Source: Caballeronia sp. NK8 (GTDB taxonomy: Bacteria; Pseudomonadota; Gammaproteobacteria; Burkholderiales; Burkholderiaceae). From it: DNA of 64,000 bases. The notes below the pieces were generated by a model, which was not told the origin of the DNA, ran no database searches, and saw only the letters and a program-made list of their open reading frames with translations. The stretch covers positions 1,488,001-1,552,000 of the forward strand of contig NZ_AP024322.1 in the NCBI RefSeq assembly GCF_018408855.1, in the 5' to 3' direction. Numbering within the stretch: position 1 is the first letter of the stretch; the number at the start of each line of letters is the position of its first letter. Of this stretch, positions 19,954 to 28,153 are shown one piece after another. Both the position numbers and the translations under genes were made by a program.

Positions 19954-21477
19954 ATGAATGTTGCAGAGAAGCGGCGGCCATTGCCGTGCCCGTCGGACTG
20001 GACGGTCGAGCTGATCGAGGAATACGACGCCGAAATTTCCCGCGTCGCGAATCGCTATGGTCTCGACACCTATCCCATCCAGCTCGAGATCATCAGCTCC
20101 GAGCAGATGATGGATGCCTATGCTTCCGTCGGCATGCCGGTGAATTATCGGCACTGGTCGTTCGGCAAGCACTTTCTCGCGACGGAGAAAGGCTATCGGC
20201 GCGGGCAGATGGGCCTCGCGTACGAAATCGTGATCAACTCGAATCCCTGCATCGCGTATCTCATGGAAGAGAACACCATGACGATGCAGGCGCTCGTGAT
20301 CGCCCACGCGGCGTACGGGCACAACTCGTTCTTCAAGGGCAACTATCTGTTCCGTCTGTGGACGGACGCGCACGCGATCATCGATTACCTCGTCTATGCG
20401 AAGAATTACATCGCCGAGTGCGAGGAGCGGTATGGCCTGGATCGCGTGGAGGAACTGCTCGATTCGTGTCACGCGCTGATGAACTACGGCGTCGATCGCT
20501 ACAAGCGGCCGCAAAAGCTGTCGCTGGCGAAGGAAGCTGCAATGCGGCGCGAGCGTGAAGCGTATCTGCAATCGCAGGTCAACGAACTGTGGCGCACGCT
20601 GCCGAAGGGCAAGGAGCCGACCGCGGAAGAAACCGAAAGCCGCTATCCGCCGGAGCCGCAGGAGAATCTGTTGTACTTCGCGGAGAAGAACGCGCCCTTG
20701 CTGGAGCCGTGGGAGCGCGAAGTCATTCGCATCGTGCGCAAGATCGGCCAGTATTTTTATCCGCAGCGGCAGACGCAGGTCATGAACGAAGGCTGGGCGA
20801 CGTTCTGGCATTACACGCTGCTGAACACGCTCTACAACGAAGGCCGTCTCGAAGACAGCTTCATGATGGAGTTTCTGCATTCGCACTCGAACGTCGTGTA
20901 TCAGCCGCCGGTGACGAAGCCGTATTACAGCGGCATCAATCCGTACGCGCTCGGCTTTTCGATGATGAGCGATATCCGCCGCATCTGCGAAAACCCGACG
21001 GACGAAGACCGCGAATGGTTCCCGGAGCTCGCGGGCAGCGACTGGCTGGAGTCCCTGCATTACGCGATGCGTAATTTCAAGGATGAGAGTTTCATCGCGC
21101 AGTATCTGTCGCCGCACCTGATTCGCGAGATGCGTCTATTCTCGATTCTCGACGACGACATGCGCGACGCGCTGGAAGTGTCGGCGATTCATGACGGCAG
21201 CGGGTATCGGTATGTGCGCCAGGCGTTGTCGCGACAGTATGATATTCATCATCGCGAGCCGAATATTCAGGTGTATTCGGTGAATACGCGCGGTGATCGG
21301 AGTCTGACGCTGCGTCACTTCATGACCGATAATCGCCATCTCGCGAACGATAGCGACGAAGTGCTCAAGCACATGGCGCGCTTGTGGCAGTTCGATGTTT
21401 ATCTGGAAAGCGTCGATGAGAATGGCACGGTGAGGAAGCGGTTCGATTGCCGGTATGTGGCGCCGAATGTGCGGTAG
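19954..21477 (+). CDS. spoVR: SpoVR family protein
   Basis: A 507-residue SpoVR-family protein (E. coli YcgB is 510), named after a Bacillus sporulation gene but widespread in non-sporulating bacteria together with PrkA and YeaH. Conserved blocks include WSFGKHF, YEIVINSNPCIAYLMEENT, the histidine-containing HAAYGHNSFFKGNYLF, and MNEGWATFWHYT, which looks metallopeptidase-like. The ATG at 19954 follows GAGGAAGGC and matches the usual family length. An in-frame ATG at 19813 overlaps the yeaH stop (ATGA) and would add 47 residues of low conservation. A terminator follows 25 bases after the stop. Confidence 0.93.
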   Translation: MNVAEKRRPLPCPSDWTVELIEEYDAEISRVANRYGLDTYPIQLEIISSEQMMDAYASVGMPVNYRHWSFGKHFLATEKGYRRGQMGLAYEIVINSNPCIAYLMEENTMTMQALVIAHAAYGHNSFFKGNYLFRLWTDAHAIIDYLVYAKNYIAECEERYGLDRVEELLDSCHALMNYGVDRYKRPQKLSLAKEAAMRREREAYLQSQVNELWRTLPKGKEPTAEETESRYPPEPQENLLYFAEKNAPLLEPWEREVIRIVRKIGQYFYPQRQTQVMNEGWATFWHYTLLNTLYNEGRLEDSFMMEFLHSHSNVVYQPPVTKPYYSGINPYALGFSMMSDIRRICENPTDEDREWFPELAGSDWLESLHYAMRNFKDESFIAQYLSPHLIREMRLFSILDDDMRDALEVSAIHDGSGYRYVRQALSRQYDIHHREPNIQVYSVNTRGDRSLTLRHFMTDNRHLANDSDEVLKHMARLWQFDVYLESVDENGTVRKRFDCRYVAPNVR

Positions 21478-21502
21478 GGTTTGTTTCGTTGAAGGCAGGT
21501 TG

Positions 21503-21532
21503 AACCGGCTCCTTGTGGGCCGGTTTTTTATT
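21503..21532 (+). terminator. Rho-independent terminator after spoVR
   Basis: A 7-bp stem (AACCGGC with GCCGGTT) and a short loop, followed directly by TTTTTATT. It ends the prkA-yeaH-spoVR operon and marks the left border of the AT-richer effector/immunity islet. Confidence 0.85.
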
Positions 21533-21639
21533 GGGGCTTGCTGGTTGATTTACTTTGTCGCAGCGGATGCCATTTCGGTCTTTTCGCCCGAAAAATAAGA
21601 GAATTCGTGTAAACACACGCGGAAAAGGAGACGAGAATC

Positions 21640-21655
21640 AGTGTGTGGGCACACT
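21640..21655. repeat. 16-bp palindrome before the LysM/transglycosylase gene
   Basis: AGTGTG and CACACT flank a four-base centre, 24 bases before the ATG of the putative effector. It could be an operator or a small mRNA hairpin in the leader. Nothing else in the window matches it. Confidence 0.35.
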
Positions 21656-21678
21656 AAATTAACGGTTAAGGAGCGAAT

Positions 21679-22422
21679 ATGGCCGTCGATACACCACCAA
21701 GGACCGGACTTGAGAAATGGAAAGATGGGATAAGAGCAGCAACGAAAAATGAGAAATGGAATAGTTGGGATGGTGAAATCCAGACGGCAGTCAGCGAATA
21801 CAACCATCATCTCGTTAGTGCGACAGGGTGCTTCTTCCTCGACTGGCGCCTGATCAAGGCGATATTGTGGGTCGAGTCCGGCGCGAACAACCCGGAATGG
21901 CAAATCAAGCCAATGCGAATCGGAGTAGCGGGCGACCCCGGATTGCCATCGTTCCTTTCAGGTAAAGAAGGCGGCGAGTTGATTCTACCTTCGATGTGGG
22001 AAGGCAGACTCACGATAGCGTCGGCCCGATCGATCCCTGCCCATAACATACGTGCCGGCATCGGTTACTTGCTCATGCGTATGGCCAATTTCAAGTATCG
22101 CAGCGTACTGGACACCAACGCGACAGTCTATGAGGTTACGGTCAAGGCAGGCGATAGTCTCGAAAAGATTGCCAAGGCACAGGGAAGCACGGTCGAGGTA
22201 TTGAAAAACTTGAATCCGATGGCGAGCATGCTGCAACCTGGGCAGGTTTTGAAATATCAGAAAGCGTCGATCAAAAGAGTCATTACGGGCTGGCGGCACT
22301 TATCGCCGTCGTCCGTCGCGAATTACTATAATGGGGACGGTGATTCCGACTACGTGGAGAAACTTGAATTTGTATTGGAGTCGATTCGATCGCCAAAGGA
22401 GGGTGAATTTTGCGTGCAATAA
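21679..22422 (+). CDS. Putative secreted lytic transglycosylase effector with LysM
   Basis: A 247-residue protein without a signal peptide. Residues ~50-145 resemble the goose-lysozyme/SLT fold: DWRLIKAILWVESGANNPE carries the likely catalytic glutamate E66, and IPAHNIRAGIGYLLMRM is the substrate-groove helix. A LysM domain follows at about 151-194 (VTVKAGDSLEKIAKAQGSTV). A final SVANYYNGDGDSDYVEKL matches the YNGGGDP-type end of phage and secretion-system muramidases. GC content is clearly below the neighbours. A strong TTAAGGAG precedes the ATG. It overlaps the LprI-like gene by 13 bases. The lack of a signal peptide, the cell-wall fold and the downstream lysozyme-inhibitor-like gene suggest a type VI or similar secretion effector; no secretion genes are nearby. 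Confidence 0.75.
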   Translation: MAVDTPPRTGLEKWKDGIRAATKNEKWNSWDGEIQTAVSEYNHHLVSATGCFFLDWRLIKAILWVESGANNPEWQIKPMRIGVAGDPGLPSFLSGKEGGELILPSMWEGRLTIASARSIPAHNIRAGIGYLLMRMANFKYRSVLDTNATVYEVTVKAGDSLEKIAKAQGSTVEVLKNLNPMASMLQPGQVLKYQKASIKRVITGWRHLSPSSVANYYNGDGDSDYVEKLEFVLESIRSPKEGEFCVQ

Positions 22423-22841
22423 ATAAGGTATTTTCAGGATTGTTAGCAATCTGCATCCCGGCAGTTGTTCTCGCCACTCCCGCAAATCGTGCTTTACGCG
22501 AACAATGCAGCGAGTTTTCCCAAGCAGGAGTGCGGGATTGTCTTGCAACGAAAGCTGACGAGAGCCAACAAGCACTCACGCGCGCGGAAAACGACGCTGT
22601 AAACGCACTAGAAAAATGGGACGAGGATGATAAATATGTCCGTATAGCCAAAGCCAATCTGGCCAATTCGAACAGGATATTCTCTCAATATCGTAAAGCG
22701 CAATGCAAGTTTTCCCAGTCGCTCAGCGGCGGCGGGGCTGGGGATTCCCACGAAATTCGGCGACTCGCATGCGTTGCCGAATTAAACGGCAATCGTGCCG
22801 AACAGTTGCGTGACGCTGCTTCCGCATTACATTTCAGATAG
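22410..22841 (+). CDS. LprI-like secreted protein, putative immunity (copy 1)
   Basis: A 143-residue secreted protein with an N-terminal signal peptide (about residues 1-23) and a helical domain typical of LprI/DUF1311 proteins, some of which inhibit lysozyme. Conserved cysteines fall in EQCSEFS and VRDCLAT, with two more in the C-terminal half. The start is TTG: AAGGAGGG stands six bases before it, inside the end of the preceding gene, and there is no in-frame ATG. The 13-base overlap with the LysM/transglycosylase gene indicates translational coupling, as expected for an effector with its periplasmic immunity protein. The immunity role is inferred from context and family. Confidence 0.75.
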   Translation: MRAINKVFSGLLAICIPAVVLATPANRALREQCSEFSQAGVRDCLATKADESQQALTRAENDAVNALEKWDEDDKYVRIAKANLANSNRIFSQYRKAQCKFSQSLSGGGAGDSHEIRRLACVAELNGNRAEQLRDAASALHFR

Positions 22842-22875
22842 ACAACAAACCGACGACAGGCAAACACCCACTGAG

Positions 22876-22933
22876 TATTTGCCTGATTTTATAAAATAGA
22901 ATCAAGTTCGCCATGAGCAGTGGCGCAGGCGAC
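22876..22933 (-). pseudogene. Remnant of the 3' end of an AI-2E transporter gene
   Basis: Just after LprI-like copy 1 the sequence resembles, at roughly 70% identity by eye, the segment after copy 2 (about 23392-23450), which is the 3' end of the intact AI-2E family gene. The shared core includes TCGCCATGA and CAG. Read on the minus strand the fossil gives PLLMANLILF against ALFMASWDLF at the C-terminus of the intact protein. No open frame extends upstream. It marks an old recombination junction between the two LprI-like genes. Confidence 0.55.
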
Positions 22934-23369
22934 AAATTTTGAGGCAAATGAATACCATTTTTTAGGTCTGGCAGCACTCTGCTTCTCGACAATCCTCCTC
23001 GCCGCTCCCACGAATCTTGCCTTGCGCGAAGAATGCAGCGAATTTTCTCAGGGCGAAATGCGGGAATGTCTAGCCAAGAAGGCTGACGAAAGCCAACAAG
23101 CACTTACGCGTGCCGGAAATTCTGCAGTGAGCGCACTCACGCAATGGAACGAAGATGATAAATACGTCCGTGCGGCGAAAACCAATCTCGCCAAGTCGAA
23201 CAAAGTATTCGCCCGATATCGCGAAGCTCAGTGCGGCTTCTTAACATCGCTCGGCGGCGGCGCGATTGGCAATGCGCTCGAAATCGGGCGGCTCGCATGT
23301 GTTGCCGAACTGAACGGCAATCGCGCCGAACAGTTGCGCGACGCCGCTTCCGCACTACATTCCAGATAA
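22920..23369 (+). CDS. LprI-like secreted protein (copy 2), disrupted start
   Basis: Paralogue of the preceding gene, about 70% identical over the mature domain and nearly identical at the end (CVAELNGNRAEQLRDAASAL). The frame is open from a GTG at 22920, but that start has no ribosome-binding site and gives an N-terminus poor in basic residues. A better ATG at 22948 with GAGG before it runs into TAG after five codons. One extra T in the six-T run at 22958-22963 would join it to the frame and restore a signal peptide beginning MNTIFLGLAALCFS. The gene therefore looks like a recently frame-shifted orphan immunity gene, or a homopolymer switch or sequencing error. Confidence 0.6.
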   Translation: MAQATNFEANEYHFLGLAALCFSTILLAAPTNLALREECSEFSQGEMRECLAKKADESQQALTRAGNSAVSALTQWNEDDKYVRAAKTNLAKSNKVFARYREAQCGFLTSLGGGAIGNALEIGRLACVAELNGNRAEQLRDAASALHSR

Positions 23370-23392
23370 AGCAGACGACAGACGAACACCCG

Positions 23393-24445
23393 CTACGCAC
23401 TCTCCTGATCCTGCGAAAACAAATCCCAGCTCGCCATGAACAGCGCCGCCACCAACGGCCCGATCACAAACCCGTTGATCCCGAACAGCGCCATACCGCC
23501 GAGCGTCGAAATAAGCACGACCCAATCAGGCATCTTCGTATCCTTGCCGACGAGAATCGGCCGCAGCACGTTATCGACGAGCCCGATCACCACCACGCAG
23601 AACACGACGAGAATCAGCCCCTTGAAAATCGCTCCCGTCATGAAAAAATAAAGCGCTGCGGGCACCCAAACAAACGCCGCGCCAACCGCTGGCAGCAGGG
23701 AAAGAAACGCCATCAGCACACCCCACAGCAGCGAGCCGCCGATGCCCAGAATCCAGAAAATCATCCCGCCGAGAAACCCCTGCACCGCCGCGACCGCGAT
23801 ATTGCCCTTAACCGTCGCGCGCACCACCGTGGTGAACTTCACGATCAAATGTTGCTTGGGTTCCGCGTCCAGCGGGATCGCGCGCCGGATGCGCCGGCCG
23901 ATCTCACCACCATCGCGCAGCAAGAAGAACACGAGATACAGCATCACGCCGAAACTGACGACGAACTGAAACGTGTTCTGTCCGATCGACAATGCCTGCG
24001 TCGCCGCAAACTGGCTGATCTGCGAAGCGCCTTCCATCAGCTTGCGCTGTATGCCGGGGATGTCGTCGAGCCCGAAACGCCCGAGCAGTTGCTGAACCGA
24101 TACCGGCAGCGCATGCAGGACATGCTGGAAGTACAACCCGAAGTTCAGCTCGCCGCTCTTGATGCGCGCATAGACGAGGGCGATTTCCTGCACCAGCGTC
24201 ACCGCGACCACAGCGAGCGGAATGATGACGATGAGAATCGCGGCGGCCAGCGTCGTCAGCGCGGCGAGATTGCGGCGCTTGCCGAAGCGCGCGGCGAGAT
24301 AGCGCTGCATCGGCTGAAACAGGATCGCGAGAATCGCACCCCAGAAGATCGCGCCGAAAAACGGCAGCAACACCCACGCGAGCGCGAGCGTCACGACGAA
24401 CAACAGGATGTGAAAGAAATTCTGATGTACGGTGTGGTTATCCAT
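23393..24445 (-). CDS. AI-2E family (PerM-like) transporter
   Basis: A 350-residue inner-membrane protein of the AI-2E/PerM family with about seven or eight hydrophobic segments. It begins with a helix pair (FFHILLFVVTLALAWVLLPFFGAIFWGA), has the soluble central region with LLGRFGLDDIPG, and ends in the conserved MALFGINGFVIGPLVAALFMASWDLF. Some family members export autoinducer-2, others exchange sodium and protons or have unknown substrates. The ATG at 24445 begins just before the first helix; a longer frame to 24559 lacks protein character. Its 3' end faces the LprI-like genes, and a decayed copy of that 3' end lies between them. Confidence 0.85.
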   Translation of the reverse strand: MDNHTVHQNFFHILLFVVTLALAWVLLPFFGAIFWGAILAILFQPMQRYLAARFGKRRNLAALTTLAAAILIVIIPLAVVAVTLVQEIALVYARIKSGELNFGLYFQHVLHALPVSVQQLLGRFGLDDIPGIQRKLMEGASQISQFAATQALSIGQNTFQFVVSFGVMLYLVFFLLRDGGEIGRRIRRAIPLDAEPKQHLIVKFTTVVRATVKGNIAVAAVQGFLGGMIFWILGIGGSLLWGVLMAFLSLLPAVGAAFVWVPAALYFFMTGAIFKGLILVVFCVVVIGLVDNVLRPILVGKDTKMPDWVVLISTLGGMALFGINGFVIGPLVAALFMASWDLFSQDQESA

Positions 24446-24672
24446 TATCGACTGGTAAGGCGGGCAGAAGGGCGAGAAGCGTTCGCGCGAGGCGGGCCAT
24501 GCTATCACGGGCCCTCGAACGGTTTTCGCGCTCCGGGTTCGAGCAAGAATCTCTCCCAAGGTTCGCGCGCCGCTGGAGCCTGACCCCGCGCGTCGACTAA
24601 AATCCGGCTTCCATTCCTTGCGGATCGCTTTCCGGCTAGCCGGGAGGCCATGTCCGCTCTACGCATCGAACA

Positions 24673-25548
24673 ATGAATCCAGGCGTCGTCTACGCATTCG
24701 CGGCTTTTGCCATCTGGGGCCTTTTCCCGATCTACTTCAAGGCCCTGCATTCGATCGGCGCGGTGGAGATGCTCGCGCATCGCATGGCATGGTCGATGGC
24801 CTTCCTGCTGATCGTGCTGACCGTGCGTCATCAGTGGAAGTGGCTCGGGCCGGTTCTGCGCGACCGGCGCCTGCTCGCGCGCTTTGCGGCGAGCGCCGTG
24901 CTGCTGTCGGCGAACTGGGGCATCTATATCTGGGCGGTGAACGACGGGCGAATCGTCGAGGCGAGTCTGGGCTACTTCATCAACCCGCTCATCAACGTGC
25001 TGTTCGGAATGGCGTTCCTGCACGAGCGGCTGCGGCCGCTGCAATGGATCGCGGTGACGATCGCCGCGCTCGGCGTCCTGTGGCTGACATGGGTGAACGG
25101 CGCGCCGCCGTGGATCAGCCTCGCGCTCGCGCTGACCTTCGGCGGCTATGGCCTCTTGCGCAAGACCGCGTCGCTCGGCGCGTTGGAAGGGCTCACGCTC
25201 GAAACCATGCTGCTGTGTCCGGTCGCGCTGCTTTATCTGTTCTTTCTGAACTCGCACGGCGGCAGCGGCTTCGCGCACGCGTCGCTCGGCGTGAAACTGC
25301 TGCTCGCGGCAGCCGGGCCCGTGACCGCCGTGCCACTGCTGCTGTTCGCGGCCGGCGCGCGGCGCATTCCGCTATCGATGCTCGGCCTCATCCAGTACAT
25401 CACGCCGACGCTGCAACTGCTGATCGGCGTCGTGATCTATCAGGAGTTCTTCGGCCACGATCAACTGCTGGGCTATGGCGCCATCTGGACCGCGCTCGCG
25501 ATCTACTCGCTCGAAGGCTTCTTCCGGGCGCGCGCGGCCCGCCTCTGA
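24673..25548 (+). CDS. rarD: EamA-family transporter RarD
   Basis: A 291-residue inner-membrane protein with ten predicted helices, of the RarD subfamily of drug/metabolite transporters. It opens with GVVYAFAAFAIWGLFPIYFK and the HRMAWSM motif, and includes NWGIYIWAVNDGRIVEASLGYFINPL, which is diagnostic for RarD over other EamA proteins. Named for a chloramphenicol-sensitivity phenotype in other bacteria; the physiological substrate is unknown. It ends eight bases before the convergent aldo/keto reductase gene. Confidence 0.93.
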   Translation: MNPGVVYAFAAFAIWGLFPIYFKALHSIGAVEMLAHRMAWSMAFLLIVLTVRHQWKWLGPVLRDRRLLARFAASAVLLSANWGIYIWAVNDGRIVEASLGYFINPLINVLFGMAFLHERLRPLQWIAVTIAALGVLWLTWVNGAPPWISLALALTFGGYGLLRKTASLGALEGLTLETMLLCPVALLYLFFLNSHGGSGFAHASLGVKLLLAAAGPVTAVPLLLFAAGARRIPLSMLGLIQYITPTLQLLIGVVIYQEFFGHDQLLGYGAIWTALAIYSLEGFFRARAARL

Positions 25549-25556
25549 CACAAAGA

Positions 25557-26552
25557 TCAGCGCAAGGCGTCGCCGAAACGATATTCGACTGTCGCCTCGT
25601 CGAGCTTCGCCTTGATTTCCGGATCGATCGGCTGATCGACGGCCGCGAGTGTCTCGTTCAACTGATCCGGCCGGCTCGCGCCGATGATCGCCGACGTCAC
25701 CGCCGGATTCGCCAGTACCCACGCGAGCGCCGTGCTTGCGAGCGAACGTCCCGTCGGCGCGACGATCTTGTTGATCTGCTCGATGGTGTGAAACTCGCGT
25801 TCGTGCCAGTAGCGCTCCGTGTACGTCACGCCCGCCTTGCCGACCGCGCCGGTGAAGCGGCCTTCGCTCGGGCCGGCATCGTATTTGTGCTTGCCTGTCA
25901 GCAATCCGCCCGCGAGCGGGTTGTACGGAATCACGGCGAGATTTTCCTCGGTCGCGAGCGGCAGCAGTTCGCGTTCGATCTGCCGGAACAGCAGGTTGTA
26001 ACGCGGCTGTACCGAAACGAAACGCGCGGCGCGCAACACGTCCGAGCGCCCGAGCGCCCGCGCGAGCCGGTACGCCAGAAAGTTCGACACGCCGATATAA
26101 CGCGCCTTGCCCTGCCGCACGATGATATCGAGCGCTTCGAGGGTTTCGTCGAGCGGCGTGTCGCGGTCGTCGGTGTGGAGTTGATACAGGTCGACGTAAT
26201 CGGTGTCGAGGCGCTTGAGCGAAGCATCGATCGCGTCGAGCAGATGCTTTCTCGATGCGCCCTTGTGCCACGCGAGCGGCCCCATTTCGTGCACGGCCTT
26301 GGTCGCGAGGATGTAATCGTCGCGACGCCCCTTGAGCCAGCGCCCGACGATCTCCTCGGTGCGGCCCGCGAGATCGTGCCCGCTGCCGAGCGGATACACG
26401 TTTGCCGTATCGATGAAATTGACGCCCGCGTCGGCCGCGCGGTCCATGATGCTGCGCGACACGTCTTCCTCGGTCTGGAGGCCGAACGTCATCGTGCCGA
26501 GCGTGAGACGCGAAACGGTGAGACCGGTATTGCCGAATTTGCGGTATTGCAC
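25557..26552 (-). CDS. Aldo/keto reductase
   Basis: A 331-residue NADPH-dependent oxidoreductase of the aldo/keto reductase family. The (beta/alpha)8 barrel shows the catalytic tetrad: D and Y in FIDTANVYPLGSG, K in YILATKAV, and H in YQLHTDD. LTLGTMTFG near the N-terminus and the C-terminal SAIIGASRPDQL cofactor loop are typical. GTG at 26552 is the likely start, giving the usual MQYRKFGNTGL opening. It lies 55 bases downstream of the MFS gene in the same direction and may be cotranscribed with it. The substrate is not predictable. Confidence 0.9.
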   Translation of the reverse strand: MQYRKFGNTGLTVSRLTLGTMTFGLQTEEDVSRSIMDRAADAGVNFIDTANVYPLGSGHDLAGRTEEIVGRWLKGRRDDYILATKAVHEMGPLAWHKGASRKHLLDAIDASLKRLDTDYVDLYQLHTDDRDTPLDETLEALDIIVRQGKARYIGVSNFLAYRLARALGRSDVLRAARFVSVQPRYNLLFRQIERELLPLATEENLAVIPYNPLAGGLLTGKHKYDAGPSEGRFTGAVGKAGVTYTERYWHEREFHTIEQINKIVAPTGRSLASTALAWVLANPAVTSAIIGASRPDQLNETLAAVDQPIDPEIKAKLDEATVEYRFGDALR

Positions 26553-26607
26553 GGTTGCGCTCCAGAAGAAAACGACTTCGTTGGGACCGACAGAATAGCC
26601 GCAAGCG

Positions 26608-27993
26608 TCAGGACGTGCCGACGCGAGCCGGCGCGGCGCTGCGCGGCGCGTCATCGAGATAGCGGAACACGACGCCCGACAGCAGCGTCACCACGCCCAT
26701 GCACACGAAGCTCAGCCGGAAGCCGGTCGAGGTCGAGAACGGACCCTGAAACACTTGCACGAGCGAGCCGCCGATCGATACGCCCAGGCCGATCGCGAGC
26801 ATCTGCACCATCGAAAAGAGGCTGTTGCCGCTGCCCGCGTCCTTGATCGAGAGGCCTTTGAGCGTGACGCTGTTCATCGCGGCGAACTGCATCGAATTGC
26901 ACGCGCCGAACACAACGAGAATCGCGATCTCGACGGCGAGCGGCAATGTGGGCGAGAACAGCGCGAACGCGACGATCGACGCACCCACGAGCGCCGTGTT
27001 GACGAGCAGGAACGTGTCGTAGCCGTACCGCTTCACGAGTTGCGCGATCCAGCGCTTGCTGAGGGTGCCGGCGATGGCGATCGGCAGCATCATCAGCCCC
27101 GAATGCAGCGGGCTGTAGCCGAGTTCGAGCTGCATCAGCAGCGGCAACAGGAACGGCACCGCGCTCGAACCGATGCGGCACAGCAGATTGCCGATCAGCC
27201 CGACGCTGAAGTTCGGCTCGTGAAAGAGCGCGAGATGAAAGAGCGGATTGCGCTTGCGCCGCGCATACGGCACATACGCGAACGCCGACACCGCCGCGAG
27301 CGCGAAGAGCGCGGCGGACACCGCGCCGCGATGCGTCTCTACCGGCGAATCCAGCGCGAGCGAGAACGACACCATACACATCGACAGCAATCCGCAGCCG
27401 ACGAAATCGAACGGCGGCGCGTCGTGTAGCGTGTCGTTCGGCAGGAACCGCTGCACCGCATAGAGTCCGACCGCGCCGATCGGCACGTTGATCAGGAAGA
27501 TCCAGTGCCACGAAAACGACTCGACGAACCAGCCGCCGAGCGTCGGGCCGAGAATCGGGCCGACCTGGCCGGCGACGGAAATCATCGCGAGCGCGGAAAC
27601 GTAGGCTTCGCCGGAGACGGCGCGCAACACGGCGAGACGTCCGATCGGCAGCAGCATCGAACCGCCGATACCTTGCAGCACGCGCGCGAGCACGAGCTGG
27701 TTGAGCGAGTGCGCGTTCGCGCAGGCGAGCGAACCGATCACGAACAGCGAAATCGAGACCAGATAGACGCGGCGCGTGCCGAAGCGGTCGGCGAGCCAGC
27801 CGGACGCGGGCGTGAAGAGCGCCATCGTCAGCGTGTAGGCGACGACGATCGACTGCATCGCGAGCGGCGCGGCGTTCAGACTGCGCGCGATGGACGGCAG
27901 CGCCGTGTTGACGATCGTCGTGTCGAGCGCCTGCATGAAAAAACCCACGGCGACGATCCAAAGGAGCGCCGTGTGCGAGGTCTGTCTGGTCAT
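26608..27993 (-). CDS. MFS multidrug transporter, DHA2 family
   Basis: A 461-residue inner-membrane drug:proton antiporter with about 13-14 helices. It opens with WIVAVGFFMQALDTTIVNTALP, whose aspartate in helix 1 is the DHA2 signature, and contains RVLQGIGGSMLLPIGR and antiporter motif C (GPTLGGWFVESFSWHWIF). The closest recognised relative is MdtD. The ATG at 27993 starts at the conserved point; an upstream extension to 28119 is not protein-like. It is transcribed divergently from a LysR regulator, which probably controls it, and may form an operon with the downstream aldo/keto reductase. Confidence 0.9.
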   Translation of the reverse strand: MTRQTSHTALLWIVAVGFFMQALDTTIVNTALPSIARSLNAAPLAMQSIVVAYTLTMALFTPASGWLADRFGTRRVYLVSISLFVIGSLACANAHSLNQLVLARVLQGIGGSMLLPIGRLAVLRAVSGEAYVSALAMISVAGQVGPILGPTLGGWFVESFSWHWIFLINVPIGAVGLYAVQRFLPNDTLHDAPPFDFVGCGLLSMCMVSFSLALDSPVETHRGAVSAALFALAAVSAFAYVPYARRKRNPLFHLALFHEPNFSVGLIGNLLCRIGSSAVPFLLPLLMQLELGYSPLHSGLMMLPIAIAGTLSKRWIAQLVKRYGYDTFLLVNTALVGASIVAFALFSPTLPLAVEIAILVVFGACNSMQFAAMNSVTLKGLSIKDAGSGNSLFSMVQMLAIGLGVSIGGSLVQVFQGPFSTSTGFRLSFVCMGVVTLLSGVVFRYLDDAPRSAAPARVGTS

Positions 27994-28047
27994 GTGATGG
28001 GGCAACGTGCTTGAGGCGCGGATATTGGAAGTCACCGAAAGCCGTTT

Positions 28048-28059
28048 GAAACCGGTTTC
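28048..28059. promoter_or_regulatory. Palindrome in the MFS/LysR divergent promoter region
   Basis: A perfect 12-bp palindrome with centre CCGG lies 55 bases before the MFS start. The same region holds a 9-base inverted pair, CATTGTGAA at 28067-28075 and TTCACAATG at 28141-28149, the second one just before the LysR start codon. These are candidate binding half-sites for the LysR regulator, which usually act on both divergent promoters. Not tested beyond reading. Confidence 0.4.
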
Positions 28060-28153
28060 CGCCGCGCATTGTGAAATCTTAGTGACTCGGCAGGTCATCG
28101 GGAAGCCCGCTGGCCACATTGACTGTCATCGCATTTACCGTTCACAATGGCGC

